The notes beneath the pieces were generated by a model that was not told the DNA's origin, did not search any database, and worked only from the letters and a program-made list of their open reading frames with translations. From assembly GCA_947495135.1 (NCBI GenBank), contig CANLXN010000004.1:62001-126000 (forward strand): 64,000 nt of DNA, read 5' to 3'. Position numbers and translations under genes: made by a program. This document shows positions 51,931-62,530 of this stretch, piece after piece; the first letter of the stretch is position 1, and each line of letters begins with the position of its first letter. The stretch comes from an uncultured Flavobacteriaceae bacterium. GTDB lineage: Bacteria > Bacteroidota > Bacteroidia > Flavobacteriales > Flavobacteriaceae.

Positions 51931-52455
51931 ATGCAAGACAAGACAAAAATACTCACCTATTTCACATACGGCCTGCTATTGCTTTCTTTGTCTCTTTTAA
52001 TTAATGATGTTAGGGATTTTAACACAGATCAATTCAAGGATTTTGTGTCTTGGTCCAGGGACGCCAACAAAAATGAAAGTTGGCTCCCTGGGAAGAATGC
52101 AATTCAGTGGAGTTACTACGCTGTGAGTGCGGCACTGTTTTTCTGGAGAGCCTACTTGATCTATGCCTTTAGTATTTTTCTTACCATCATCAAGGAGATT
52201 GAAGCTGGCAATTACTTTAGTGACACCGTTTCAAAATCGTTTAAAAAGATTGGCACTATTTTTATCTATTACACCATCAACGTTTTTGTTCTCAAATTAA
52301 TAATGGCATTGATTGGGTCTTACAGTTTTCATCTGTTGACCGAGTTCAAAGAAGAACTATTATATCTTGTTCCTGCTGGATTTGCATTCTACCTACTTGC
52401 AGAGCTTTTTGAAAGAGTAAAAAAACTAAAGGATGAAAACGACCTAACTATTTAA
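51931..52455 (+). CDS. DUF2975 membrane protein
   Basis: Start set at 51931 (MQDKTKILTYF), since the TTG at 51907 lies within the promoter. The 174-residue protein has four membrane helices (about 9-27, 45-67, 98-124, 138-158), the DUF2975 layout. The family has no known biochemical activity. The XRE regulator follows after 3 bases, a pairing that recurs in many bacteria. The promoter region carries an operator-like inverted repeat. Confidence 0.8.
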   Translation: MQDKTKILTYFTYGLLLLSLSLLINDVRDFNTDQFKDFVSWSRDANKNESWLPGKNAIQWSYYAVSAALFFWRAYLIYAFSIFLTIIKEIEAGNYFSDTVSKSFKKIGTIFIYYTINVFVLKLIMALIGSYSFHLLTEFKEELLYLVPAGFAFYLLAELFERVKKLKDENDLTI

Positions 52456-52458
52456 ACT

Positions 52459-52665
52459 ATGCCCATCACCATTAATCTAGACACAGTTCTACAGCAAAGA
52501 GGCATGAAAAGTAAAGAATTGGCAGAACAGATAGGCATTACACAAGCCAACCTTTCTATTCTGCGATCTGGTAAAGCCAAGGCAGTTCGTTTTTCGACTT
52601 TAGAACTTATTTGTGAGGCATTGAATTGTCAGCCTGGTGAAATTTTAGAGTATATTTCAGAATAA
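52459..52665 (+). CDS. small XRE-family (YozG-like) transcriptional regulator
   Basis: A 68-residue protein that is little more than a Cro/CI-type helix-turn-helix (MKSKELAEQIGITQANLSIL, recognition helix near residues 29-37, then STLELICEALNCQPGEILEY). It starts 3 bases after the DUF2975 stop and is 12 bases before the acetyltransferase. Its tiny size and partner identify the widespread DUF2975/YozG pair. Autoregulation through the upstream TTATCrATAA sites is inferred. Confidence 0.88.
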   Translation: MPITINLDTVLQQRGMKSKELAEQIGITQANLSILRSGKAKAVRFSTLELICEALNCQPGEILEYISE

Positions 52666-52677
52666 ATTATTAGTGAT

Positions 52678-53220
52678 ATGATTCAGTTTACTCAGACAAC
52701 AACAGATGAGGAGCTCCAAGAAATTCTCTCCTTACAAAAGACTAATCTCCCTGTAAACATTTCAGAAGAAGAAAAAAGAAAAGAAGGGTTCTTAACTGTG
52801 CATCATGATTTTGACCTATTGAAACGCATGCATCTTAGCTGGCCACACACTATTGCCAAAGACCAAGACAAGGTAGTTGGATATGCCCTTAGTATGCATC
52901 CTGACTTTTGGGACGATATTCCTATTTTAAAACCGATGTTCGATGCAATTGACTCGCAACTTGGAACTACAAGCGAGCTTAATTCCAATTTTATGATTAT
53001 GGGGCAGATATGCGTCGACAAGCTGTATCGAAAACAAGGAATTTTCAGAAAACTCTACGAGACTATGCTCGCTAATATCGCTCCAAATTTTTCGTACATC
53101 ATTACTGAAGTTGACGTTTTGAATACTCGATCGCTCGCTGCACACTATGCAATTGGCTTCAAAAAACTAACCACCCATACCTCAAATGGTAGAAACTGGG
53201 AAACTATCTATCTAAAATAA
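52678..53220 (+). CDS. GNAT-family N-acetyltransferase
   Basis: A 180-residue acyltransferase fold. The acetyl-CoA-binding motif A is in MGQICVDKLYRKQGIFRKLYETML (here Lys-Gln-Gly-Ile-Phe) at about 108-130, and motif B near HYAIGFKKL. The substrate is unknown. It lies 12 bases after the XRE gene and seems to be in the same operon, which is not the usual DUF2975/XRE content, so it could be a recent neighbour. Confidence 0.85.
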   Translation: MIQFTQTTTDEELQEILSLQKTNLPVNISEEEKRKEGFLTVHHDFDLLKRMHLSWPHTIAKDQDKVVGYALSMHPDFWDDIPILKPMFDAIDSQLGTTSELNSNFMIMGQICVDKLYRKQGIFRKLYETMLANIAPNFSYIITEVDVLNTRSLAAHYAIGFKKLTTHTSNGRNWETIYLK

Positions 53221-53231
53221 CTTTTCCGATT

Positions 53232-54272
53232 TTATGAGCCCCACTTTGCATGGTGAGGATCACTTGCATCCCACACCCTAATCTTTAATTTAGCAGCAAA
53301 ATTCTTCGCGGAACCCATGGCAAGACTAAGGTCTTTATATTGAGCCACCTGAATCTTATAATTGCCATTGAACCATAAATTCACTGTAAACAACAACTTA
53401 TCATCACTATAAACCGAAACATAATCTACGCTTTCAAATGGCTCCCAAGCTCCATAACGAAAGGGACCTACTCTATATATATGCTTGAATTGGTTATTCT
53501 CAAAATCAAATTGATAATCGGATACCACTGCAAATCCCAGTCCTCCTAGAAAGGTGAGAATTCCCGGACCAAACCAAATAAGTTCGATGTACTTCCGCCC
53601 ATTATTTATTTCTATACTATCAATTAATATATAAAAGAAAAAAACCGCAACTATTAGAAGAATACCGGCAATTACCGACCGCCAAATGGGCCGCTTCCCA
53701 TGGCAAATTTCAAGATCTACCCTTCGTTGCTCTTTTGAAATTTCTACTTCATCGTCAAGCTTCAAATCAATGACGCGATAGTCCAGTACATCTACACCGT
53801 TGTAAAATTCGATTTTTAAATTATTTGCTAACTCTTCACCTACTTCAAAAGCGTCTTCTCTATTTAAGAAGTCGTTGATAAAGAAATGATGGTGATTGTT
53901 ATACCAGAGGTCTACTTGATAATACATAGATGTATTTTGCCATACAGAAACGTAATTTAAATGCTTAAAACGCCTCCATTTACCCACCCCAAAAAACCCA
54001 ACTCGGGTTACTAGCTTATACCGTTTTTCTTTAAAATCTAGGTGAAAGTCTCGAACACTACCAAAAAAAATGCCTGTTAAAGTAAGTAACAACACTCCCG
54101 TCATCCAAATAGCGATAGGGCCAATTAGTTCGTCATCCTCCGCGGCTAAACTCACTCCCTTTATCATGCTATAGATGCAATAAAGTGCCAATCCTAAACA
54201 ACTATATGGAAACAGCAGTTTCCAAAAGGGTTTTCTTCCTTTAGAGACATATCTGTTCATATCGTTAGCCAT
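53232..54272 (-). CDS. membrane protein with an internal duplication
   Basis: A 346-residue protein made of two homologous halves, each two membrane helices and a cytosolic beta-rich domain. Compare DFHLDFKEKRYKLVTRVGFF with YQFDFENNQFKHIYRVGPF, HLNYVSVWQ with SVDYVSVYS, and YYQVDLWYNN with LFTVNLWFNG. The cytosolic units resemble PH-like folds. Membrane helices: about 18-38, 51-73, 200-220, 233-255. Unknown family, possibly a membrane stress or signalling protein. It is convergent with the GNAT gene (11-base gap). Confidence 0.8.
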   Translation of the reverse strand: MANDMNRYVSKGRKPFWKLLFPYSCLGLALYCIYSMIKGVSLAAEDDELIGPIAIWMTGVLLLTLTGIFFGSVRDFHLDFKEKRYKLVTRVGFFGVGKWRRFKHLNYVSVWQNTSMYYQVDLWYNNHHHFFINDFLNREDAFEVGEELANNLKIEFYNGVDVLDYRVIDLKLDDEVEISKEQRRVDLEICHGKRPIWRSVIAGILLIVAVFFFYILIDSIEINNGRKYIELIWFGPGILTFLGGLGFAVVSDYQFDFENNQFKHIYRVGPFRYGAWEPFESVDYVSVYSDDKLLFTVNLWFNGNYKIQVAQYKDLSLAMGSAKNFAAKLKIRVWDASDPHHAKWGS

Positions 54273-54331
54273 AGCACAAGTTTACAAAAAAATGTAGAGA
54301 GTCCAATTGAGAGTTGTCGCCATAAAAAAAC

Positions 54332-54355
54332 CCCAAACTCTTTATAGAATTTGGG
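54332..54355 (-). terminator. terminator after atpC
   Basis: CCCAAA-c-TC paired with GA-a-TTTGGG around TTTATA; on the minus strand it runs into TTTTTTTAT. It marks the end of the atpD-atpC transcript. Confidence 0.85.
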
Positions 54356-54389
54356 ATTTAGTAACTTTTAATGTGAAAAGGTACGCGTC

Positions 54390-54665
54390 TTAATCTGCCA
54401 GTACGATCACTTTATTGTCGCCCATTTGAATAACACCACTCGCAATTTCAAGTATCCACTTTCCATCGACTTGTGAAAACTTATTTTCATATCCACTAGC
54501 GATCGTTGGGCTTCCTTCAAATTTAACTTTGCCTTGTCCTAATAAAGAAACAACTGGTGCGTGACCATTCAACATTTGAAACTCTCCATCTACACCCGGT
54601 ACGGTAACCGAAGTTACTTCGCCACTTACTAAAGATGCTTCTGGAGTTACAATTTCTAAATACAT
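54390..54665 (-). CDS. atpC: ATP synthase F1 subunit epsilon
   Basis: The 91-residue N-terminal beta-sandwich domain of epsilon (MYLEIVTPEASLVSGEVTSVTVPG, ending GDNKVIVLAD). The usual C-terminal two-helix inhibitory domain is absent, as in most Bacteroidota, so it should not act as the inhibitory arm of the E. coli type. It lies 70 bases after atpD; the other F1Fo genes are elsewhere. Confidence 0.95.
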   Translation of the reverse strand: MYLEIVTPEASLVSGEVTSVTVPGVDGEFQMLNGHAPVVSLLGQGKVKFEGSPTIASGYENKFSQVDGKWILEIASGVIQMGDNKVIVLAD

Positions 54666-54735
54666 ATATTTTTGTTTTCAGTTAGCAGTCACAGAAGGCA
54701 GTACTGCTTACTACCACTGCATACTGTTTACTAAT

Positions 54736-56657
<1,922 letters not shown>

Positions 56658-57104
56658 TTAGGATAAAACACTAATATTAAACTCTTTTCTTATCTCAGAA
56701 ATAGAAGTATCCAAATAACGCTCGAACCCAGACCAAGGCCATGGTTTACTCATTTTCTTTGACCTTATAATTAGAACAGGTAAGAATACTAATAACTTGA
56801 CAGTATCGCTCACAACATGGGCAACACTAAAATTTCTGGACAATTCGAAAGCATTGGCTTTTCGATAAGCCTTCATATGGTTCCAAAACCCCAAAGTGGT
56901 ACCAAATATGGTCCATATTTTGACAGCTCCTTCTCCGAAAAGTGTAATATCACAACCAAATAGTACGTGCGCTATGTCGTGTGATTGAAAGAAGGCCTTA
57001 ACCTCAACAGGAATTCCTTCTTTCTTATGACTAAGCTGGCTCTCCTGCTCTTTATAGAACTTTTCCAGGCCTTGTCTTAAAGTGGTGTTTCCTTTCGCTG
57101 TCAT
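56658..57104 (-). CDS. Coq4-like HDxxH-x11-E metal-motif protein
   Basis: A 148-residue protein with the exact Coq4 zinc motif HDxxH-x11-E: His42, Asp43, His46 and Glu58 (SHDIAHVLFGCD... GEG). A membrane-associating segment follows (LLVFLPVLIIRS, about 104-115). COQ4 proteins take part in ubiquinone ring modification. Flavobacteria normally use menaquinone, so the same motif here hints at a different substrate; this is inference. It overlaps nothing but follows an 81-residue gene by 4 bases, in an obscure minus-strand cluster. Confidence 0.7.
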   Translation of the reverse strand: MTAKGNTTLRQGLEKFYKEQESQLSHKKEGIPVEVKAFFQSHDIAHVLFGCDITLFGEGAVKIWTIFGTTLGFWNHMKAYRKANAFELSRNFSVAHVVSDTVKLLVFLPVLIIRSKKMSKPWPWSGFERYLDTSISEIRKEFNISVLS

Positions 57105-57108
57105 TTGG

Positions 57109-57354
57109 CTATTGCTCTTGAGAAGCCCACATAATTACATCCCGAAAATCAATCTTAGCGGCTTTGGTTAGCTCAACAACTTCGTTTAAATCTCCTTTCG
57201 ATAATTTTAAAATGGCGTGTCTTGTATTATTTAAATTATACTCAGAGTTGGCCATAACGTGGCTTAGCTTGATGGACGATAGTTCAGCGACCACCAATGA
57301 CTTTTGTTCTTCACTAAAGTCCAGCCCTATTATTTCGAGAATATTTTTATTCAT
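57109..57354 (-). CDS. small cytosolic protein of unknown function
   Basis: An 81-residue, all-alpha-looking protein (MNKNILEIIGLDFSEEQK... AAKIDFRDVIMWASQEQ). It carries no signal peptide, no membrane segment and no cysteines. I do not recognise it. It is wedged between the Coq4-like gene (4 bases) and a membrane-protein gene (3 bases), so the three form an operon. A small helper for the Coq4-like protein is possible but untested. Confidence 0.6.
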   Translation of the reverse strand: MNKNILEIIGLDFSEEQKSLVVAELSSIKLSHVMANSEYNLNNTRHAILKLSKGDLNEVVELTKAAKIDFRDVIMWASQEQ

Positions 57355-57357
57355 TTA

Positions 57358-57864
57358 TCATTTTATAATACCCGACTCCAAGTTATCAATAAAAGTCTTA
57401 ATGTTTTTTTTATTCCTGCCAAAGGATGTAAGCGCTGGTAAAAAATTATTCGGATTCTGGACACTATTTATCAATATCGTATCATCGGTTCTTACAATTG
57501 TTATGAGCTCTCCCCAACTGGCAAAACTCCAATTGGCTTTCGCCTTTATAAAGTCATTCCGAGCCTCCAAAACAGTCCAGTCTAATTGCTTCGCAGTTTC
57601 GTCAACTGCATTTTGAAAAGATTTGTCACTGGAGACCAATATGTACTTCTTAAATTTCAGTCGATTCCATTGAATTACAGCAAATAGAATTGCCAATATC
57701 AAACCCGCAATTTCAATGAAAGTAATGGTAGGCTTTTTTGTGTGTGAAAACACCAAATCAATATAGCGCCATAAATATATGGCACATGGAAGAAGAAAGA
57801 TTAAAATTCCAAAATAGTGAGATATCCGTTCTTCCAGATTCAATTTTATTCTTCGGTTTTTCAA
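57358..57864 (-). CDS. membrane protein of unknown function
   Basis: A 168-residue protein with two membrane helices (about 16-34 and 44-63) and a cytosolic C-terminal alpha/beta domain (DKSFQNAVDETAKQLDWTVLE... TLINSVQNPNNFLPALTSFGRN-like). The C-terminus resembles small membrane-anchored domains that respond to cofactor or stress, but I recognise no family. It is 3 bases upstream of the 81-residue gene in the same operon. Confidence 0.6.
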   Translation of the reverse strand: MKNRRIKLNLEERISHYFGILIFLLPCAIYLWRYIDLVFSHTKKPTITFIEIAGLILAILFAVIQWNRLKFKKYILVSSDKSFQNAVDETAKQLDWTVLEARNDFIKAKANWSFASWGELITIVRTDDTILINSVQNPNNFLPALTSFGRNKKNIKTFIDNLESGIIK

Positions 57865-57926
57865 ATTTTCTATCTTTTGATGAAAGCTTGCACACTACTC
57901 CAGACAAATGTCTCTGAAACCCCATT

Positions 57927-58370
57927 TTACATTCCTGCCCTTTCTGTTTCAACTCCTAGTTTATTTAATTCCGTTTCAAATATATCAATATGTACCTTTT
58001 CCGATTCTATTCTGAAACTTCCATCCCTATCATTAGATATCACAATAAGATGAGGTCCGCCAAACCTTCCACTGATCTTATTGAACTTAATTTTTTCAAT
58101 TTTATTGATAGCAAAATTCACTTCCGCAATCTTAAACGGAAAAAAAGGTCTCCTAATGATCAACTCCGATTCTGTTAAGTGAAATGTTTTCAACTTTCTT
58201 ATTAGTTGAATAAGTCCAACTAAAATAAACCCTATACCAATATAGAATAGAATCAGGTTCTTAGAGTTTACGCAGAGCATTGCAATCCCAACTCCAACTT
58301 CAATAATGGCATCAAGAACGAAAGCAATGTTTCTTTTTAAATCTATTTTCAGCTTAAATATTTCTGTCAT
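57927..58370 (-). CDS. PH-like membrane protein of unknown function
   Basis: A 147-residue protein with two membrane helices (about 14-33 and 39-58) and a C-terminal domain with alternating strands (LTESELIIRRPFFPFKIAEVNFA, IKFNKISGRFGGPHLIVIS, FRIESEKVHIDIFETELNKLG), which looks like a bacterial PH-type fold attached to the membrane. Not assigned to a named family. It lies 62 bases upstream of the neighbouring membrane-protein gene. Confidence 0.6.
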   Translation of the reverse strand: MTEIFKLKIDLKRNIAFVLDAIIEVGVGIAMLCVNSKNLILFYIGIGFILVGLIQLIRKLKTFHLTESELIIRRPFFPFKIAEVNFAINKIEKIKFNKISGRFGGPHLIVISNDRDGSFRIESEKVHIDIFETELNKLGVETERAGM

Positions 58371-58449
58371 CCTCTATACTGTCTACTCCAAATAAAAGTG
58401 ATTGACAATTGACATAAGTTAAGAAAATCTGACTTCTCACATCTAACAT

Positions 58450-59037
58450 CTATTTCGTCCACTTTCGGATTTCAGCAAGCGCTTCTTTCTCGTCTCCCCA
58501 GCCTTCCACTGTTGCGGGATCTGTATCGTACGACAAGAACCAATTTTCAATCATTTGGACAAGCTGTGGATGTTTTGTTTGAAGTTCTTCAAAAGAAGCT
58601 ACAGAAACTATTTGTTGGTCTGCTTCAGAGGGAATGGCAATTATTTTATAATCGAGTTCATTGTCATCTATCAATTTAAGCATCCCAATTGGGATTACTC
58701 GCATCACTGTGCCAGACCGGACGCTTTCAGAAATTACCATAATATCCAATGCGTCTCCATCACCGCCTTTTTCAGGATTTGAATAGGTAGAAGGTATAAA
58801 ACCATAATTCCCAGGATAAGGCAAAAAGTTGATCACCCGGTCTTTTCCGTTTCTTTGATCAATTTCAAACTTTCTGGTAGTCTTATTGTACTCTATCTTT
58901 TTGTTGGTGCCTGCGGGAATTTCAATAACAGCGTTGGTATGACCTTCTTTACTTAACGACGGAATTGTATTTAAATCAATAGGCATACAAGCGCCAAAAG
59001 CGATCAGAATACTTAAAGAAAGTAGCTTTTTAAACAT
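58450..59037 (-). CDS. lipoprotein inorganic pyrophosphatase
   Basis: A family I (soluble-type) pyrophosphatase of 195 residues preceded by a lipoprotein signal: lipobox IAFGAC places Cys17 as the lipid anchor. The catalytic fold is complete, with YGFIPSTYSNPEKGGDGDALDIMVI (metal-binding Asp cluster), KIIAIPSEAD and ENWFLSYD. Family I enzymes are normally cytosolic and clear pyrophosphate; an exported lipoprotein version would hydrolyse it in the periplasm or at the outer membrane. It is 40 bases downstream of glmS on the same strand. Confidence 0.9.
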   Translation of the reverse strand: MFKKLLSLSILIAFGACMPIDLNTIPSLSKEGHTNAVIEIPAGTNKKIEYNKTTRKFEIDQRNGKDRVINFLPYPGNYGFIPSTYSNPEKGGDGDALDIMVISESVRSGTVMRVIPIGMLKLIDDNELDYKIIAIPSEADQQIVSVASFEELQTKHPQLVQMIENWFLSYDTDPATVEGWGDEKEALAEIRKWTK

Positions 59038-59077
59038 TTATGAAATAAAGAATTTACCTAATTAGAATATTGTCCAG

Positions 59078-60925
59078 TTATTCCACTGTAACAGACTTCG
59101 CTAAGTTTCTTGGCTGATCTACATTCTTATCGAGCATTACGGCAATATGATACGACAGTAACTGTAAAGGAATGGTCGTCACCAACGGACTTAAAGATTC
59201 TGGAGTTGCAGGAACTTCCATTACGTAATCTGCCAACTCCTTCACAACAGTATCCCCTTCAGTAACCACTGCGATGATCTTACCTTTACGTGCTTTAATT
59301 TCCTCTATATTACTCACTACTTTTTCATAGTGATTGCTATTTACAGCAATTACTACTACCGGCATTTGCTCATCAATCAATGCAATTGGTCCGTGTTTCA
59401 TTTCGGCCGCAGGGTATCCTTCCGCATGAATATAAGAGATCTCCTTTAATTTAAGTGCGCCTTCTAAGGCAACTGGAAAATTGTATCCTCTTCCTAAATA
59501 TAAGAAATTAGAGGCATCTTTAAATATTTTCGCGATCTCTTTGATCTTGTCTTCCGATTTTAACGCAGCTGCCACCAAATCTGGAATCATTTCCAATTCG
59601 CGTAGGTGCATCATGTAATCGCTCTTAGACATCGTTCCTTTTACGTCTGCCAAGCGCAATGCGATCATTGTAAGTACTGTGATCTGAGTTGTAAAAGCTT
59701 TTGTTGAAGCCACTCCAATTTCGGGTCCGGCGTGTGTATAACTTCCACTATGCGTTTCTCTTGATATGGTAGAACCTACCACGTTACAAACACCATAGAC
59801 CAAAGCTCCTTTTTGCTTTGCTAATTTAATAGCCGCCAGCGTATCTGCAGTTTCACCACTTTGAGAAATGGCGATTACTACATCCTTATCTGTTATAATA
59901 GGGTTTCTATATCTAAACTCGGATGCATATTCTACCTCAACTGGTATGCGCGCCCATTCTTCAAAGATATATTCTGCAACCAATCCTGCGTGCCATGAAG
60001 TTCCACAGGCAATAATGATAATACGGTTTGCATTAACAAATTTTGACATGTTCTCTTCAAGACCAGCCATTTTAATAATTCCCTGCTTGGCCAATAAACG
60101 ACCTCTATAGGTATCCTTTATTACTTCTGGCTGCTCATAAATCTCTTTAAGCATAAAGTGGTCGTAACCTCCTTTTTCAATCTGCTCAATATTAAGTTTA
60201 AGCTCTTGAATATAAGGATCTACTAGACTATCATCCTTTATTTTACGAACCTTCACTCCTTTTTTAAGTCGGATAATAGCCATCTCCTCGTCCTCGAGGT
60301 AAATCGCGTTATTCGTAAATTCTATAAACGGTGTGGCGTCACTTGCTACGAAAAATTCGTTTTCTCCGATCCCAATTGCTAAGGGACTTCCAAGTTTTGC
60401 AACTACGATCTCATCAGGTTTGTTTCGATCAAAAACAGCAATAGCATATGCACCAACAACATTGTTCAGCGCAATTTGAACTGCTTTACCTAACTTTACT
60501 TTTTCCTTCTTTTTAATCTCTTCGATTAGGTTTACCAAAACCTCGGTATCTGTATCACTCTTAAAGGTATATCCTCTATTGATTAATTCCTTTTTAATGG
60601 AACCATAATTTTCGATAATACCATTGTGGATAATCACTAAATCTCCACTATTTGAATAATGTGGATGTGAGTTTATATCATTTGGAACTCCGTGCGTTGC
60701 CCAGCGTGTATGACCAATTCCTAAACTTCCATTCGGAGTTATTTCAGCATTTACTTTTGCTTCTAAATCTGCGACCTTTCCTTTGGTCTTTGCCATCTGA
60801 ATTCCAGTTCCATCGTACAATGCTACTCCAGCACTATCATAACCGCGATATTCTAAACGTTTTAATCCGTTTAAAATGATAGGATACGCATCTCTATGCC
60901 CTATATAACCTACAATTCCACACAT
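59078..60925 (-). CDS. glmS: glutamine-fructose-6-phosphate aminotransferase (GlcN-6-P synthase)
   Basis: Makes glucosamine-6-phosphate for cell-wall and lipid-A synthesis. The 615-residue enzyme begins MCGIVGYIGHRDA with the nucleophile Cys2 of the class II glutaminase, and has two SIS sugar-binding domains (ACGTSWHAGLVAEY, SQSGETADTLAA, LGRGYNFPVALEGALKLKE) and the C-terminal LAKSVTVE. No glmS ribozyme is visible in the 11-base gap before it. It is the third gene of the GT5-DUF4270-glmS run. Confidence 0.98.
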   Translation of the reverse strand: MCGIVGYIGHRDAYPIILNGLKRLEYRGYDSAGVALYDGTGIQMAKTKGKVADLEAKVNAEITPNGSLGIGHTRWATHGVPNDINSHPHYSNSGDLVIIHNGIIENYGSIKKELINRGYTFKSDTDTEVLVNLIEEIKKKEKVKLGKAVQIALNNVVGAYAIAVFDRNKPDEIVVAKLGSPLAIGIGENEFFVASDATPFIEFTNNAIYLEDEEMAIIRLKKGVKVRKIKDDSLVDPYIQELKLNIEQIEKGGYDHFMLKEIYEQPEVIKDTYRGRLLAKQGIIKMAGLEENMSKFVNANRIIIIACGTSWHAGLVAEYIFEEWARIPVEVEYASEFRYRNPIITDKDVVIAISQSGETADTLAAIKLAKQKGALVYGVCNVVGSTISRETHSGSYTHAGPEIGVASTKAFTTQITVLTMIALRLADVKGTMSKSDYMMHLRELEMIPDLVAAALKSEDKIKEIAKIFKDASNFLYLGRGYNFPVALEGALKLKEISYIHAEGYPAAEMKHGPIALIDEQMPVVVIAVNSNHYEKVVSNIEEIKARKGKIIAVVTEGDTVVKELADYVMEVPATPESLSPLVTTIPLQLLSYHIAVMLDKNVDQPRNLAKSVTVE

Positions 60926-60936
60926 AAATGTTTGCT

Positions 60937-62508
60937 TTATTCTGGTTTGGTAAAAAATATTTGAAGCTTCAAACGCTTTTCAACATTCGAACTTCTATTT
61001 CCGTGAAGTACGGTTCCTTCAGGAGATATGACAGTTGGCCCAGGAACCTCCAATTCATTATCATCACCTAAGAGTTGATCTTCTACTTCCTTAAAATCTA
61101 GTTGCGATACATTTTGAGACACTACCAATGCCAAAGGAGCATTTATTGAATCTCTATTGATAAGATTACTGAGGTGATTAGTGATTTTAATTTTATAAAA
61201 TTCTCCATTATCGTCACTACCTCTTTCCAATCTTCCCAAATGTTCAGAAACTGCATTCACCGCTTCTTGATTTGAAGTTAGATCCAAAGAGTAATCTGCC
61301 AATACCTGATTGTTTGCAGTTTCGTATAGAAACAAGCGTTCTGGTTCTTTATCTCCTCCAGTTACTTTATCTTGATCTACATAGAAAACAAGATTGGCTT
61401 CATTGATAAGCCATTCCTCACTTCTTAATTCATCCAATTCGTCTGCTACACCGTCACCATCTGCATCTTCCCCGAACAATTCAATAAATGTTACAATACC
61501 TTCACCACCTCTTACGTATAGTGTTTCCTCACCCACAGTAGTATTTGCATTATTGGTAGCATCTACTATCTCTTGTGGAGTTTCATTATCAAATACATTT
61601 ACAGAAATAGCATTGAAAAAGAGCCGTGTTTCTTCGGTAAGCACCTCAACATCATCGGTTTCACAAGTTTCTCCATCTTCTAAACTCTTATAACTGCTGT
61701 ATAACTTTACACCAATTTCATCATCATCTGTATCTGCCAAATCAAACATAAAAAGACTTCCATCGTCTGTTGGAGAATTCACTCTAAAGTAGAGACCTCT
61801 AAAAAATTCCTTGAAGTTGTTATTATTCAACAACTCGGGCTCCCCTTCATTATCAATGATCTTTTCCTGAAAGAAATCGACTGGCAAAGACACCCGCAAT
61901 CCTGGCGCTAAAGACACCGTGTCGTTCAAAACAACAGGATCTGAAGTTGGGACAAAATCGTCAACGGTTGCCAAAAGTTCTCCAAGAAAACCTTCAAATT
62001 CTGGTTGTTGGTTTGAGTAGTAGATTTGACGATCTTCAAATCCAGTATTTGGGTCTTGAGTTCTTAAAAGATAGTTCGACTCAAAAATTTCAATATTAAT
62101 AGGGCTACTTCCATAAATAGAGTCTACTTCGTAAGTAGTCTCTTCGTCAGATACCACAGTTGCGGTACTAAAGAAAGGTAAATAAAGTATCACACTATCT
62201 AAAACCACACAGTCTCCAAAGGTAGGACTGGTCTGGCTGTTTGCAAACTGTAGTTGCGAAATTAAATTGACGGTGGATTTACCATAAACGGGATCATTAT
62301 ATACCCCAAGTTGGTAGTTAGATAAATCATTCGATTGAACTCCGTTAAAACTCTTACTGTAAGCTATTACACTTTTAGAGTCGTCCATTTCGGTTTCAAA
62401 AGTTTGCTCAATAATATCGGTATCAATATTGCTAAATTCTTCTTCGCAAGAAGCCAATCCAACGATCACTAATAGCGTTGCTCCAAGTTTGGGCAAAATA
62501 TTCTTCAT
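60937..62508 (-). CDS. DUF4270 lipoprotein
   Basis: The start at 62508 (MKNILPKLGATLLVIVGLASC) gives a clean lipoprotein signal with Cys21; a two-codon longer start at 62514 is possible. The 523-residue mature protein is the DUF4270 type, common in flavobacteria: N-terminal LYLPFF and SPINIEIFESNYLLRTQDP blocks, a glycine/aspartate-rich VDVDxDG-style loop (EDADGDGVADELDEL) and a long beta-rich C-terminus. It is surface or periplasmic; function unknown. Followed by glmS 11 bases later. Confidence 0.85.
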   Translation of the reverse strand: MKNILPKLGATLLVIVGLASCEEEFSNIDTDIIEQTFETEMDDSKSVIAYSKSFNGVQSNDLSNYQLGVYNDPVYGKSTVNLISQLQFANSQTSPTFGDCVVLDSVILYLPFFSTATVVSDEETTYEVDSIYGSSPINIEIFESNYLLRTQDPNTGFEDRQIYYSNQQPEFEGFLGELLATVDDFVPTSDPVVLNDTVSLAPGLRVSLPVDFFQEKIIDNEGEPELLNNNNFKEFFRGLYFRVNSPTDDGSLFMFDLADTDDDEIGVKLYSSYKSLEDGETCETDDVEVLTEETRLFFNAISVNVFDNETPQEIVDATNNANTTVGEETLYVRGGEGIVTFIELFGEDADGDGVADELDELRSEEWLINEANLVFYVDQDKVTGGDKEPERLFLYETANNQVLADYSLDLTSNQEAVNAVSEHLGRLERGSDDNGEFYKIKITNHLSNLINRDSINAPLALVVSQNVSQLDFKEVEDQLLGDDNELEVPGPTVISPEGTVLHGNRSSNVEKRLKLQIFFTKPE

Positions 62509-62530
62509 ATGCATAAGTACGGTACTATTT

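Noticed and set aside
60926-60936. glmS ribozyme upstream of glmS
   Set aside because: Only 11 bases separate glmS from the upstream gene and no ribozyme core motif is present.
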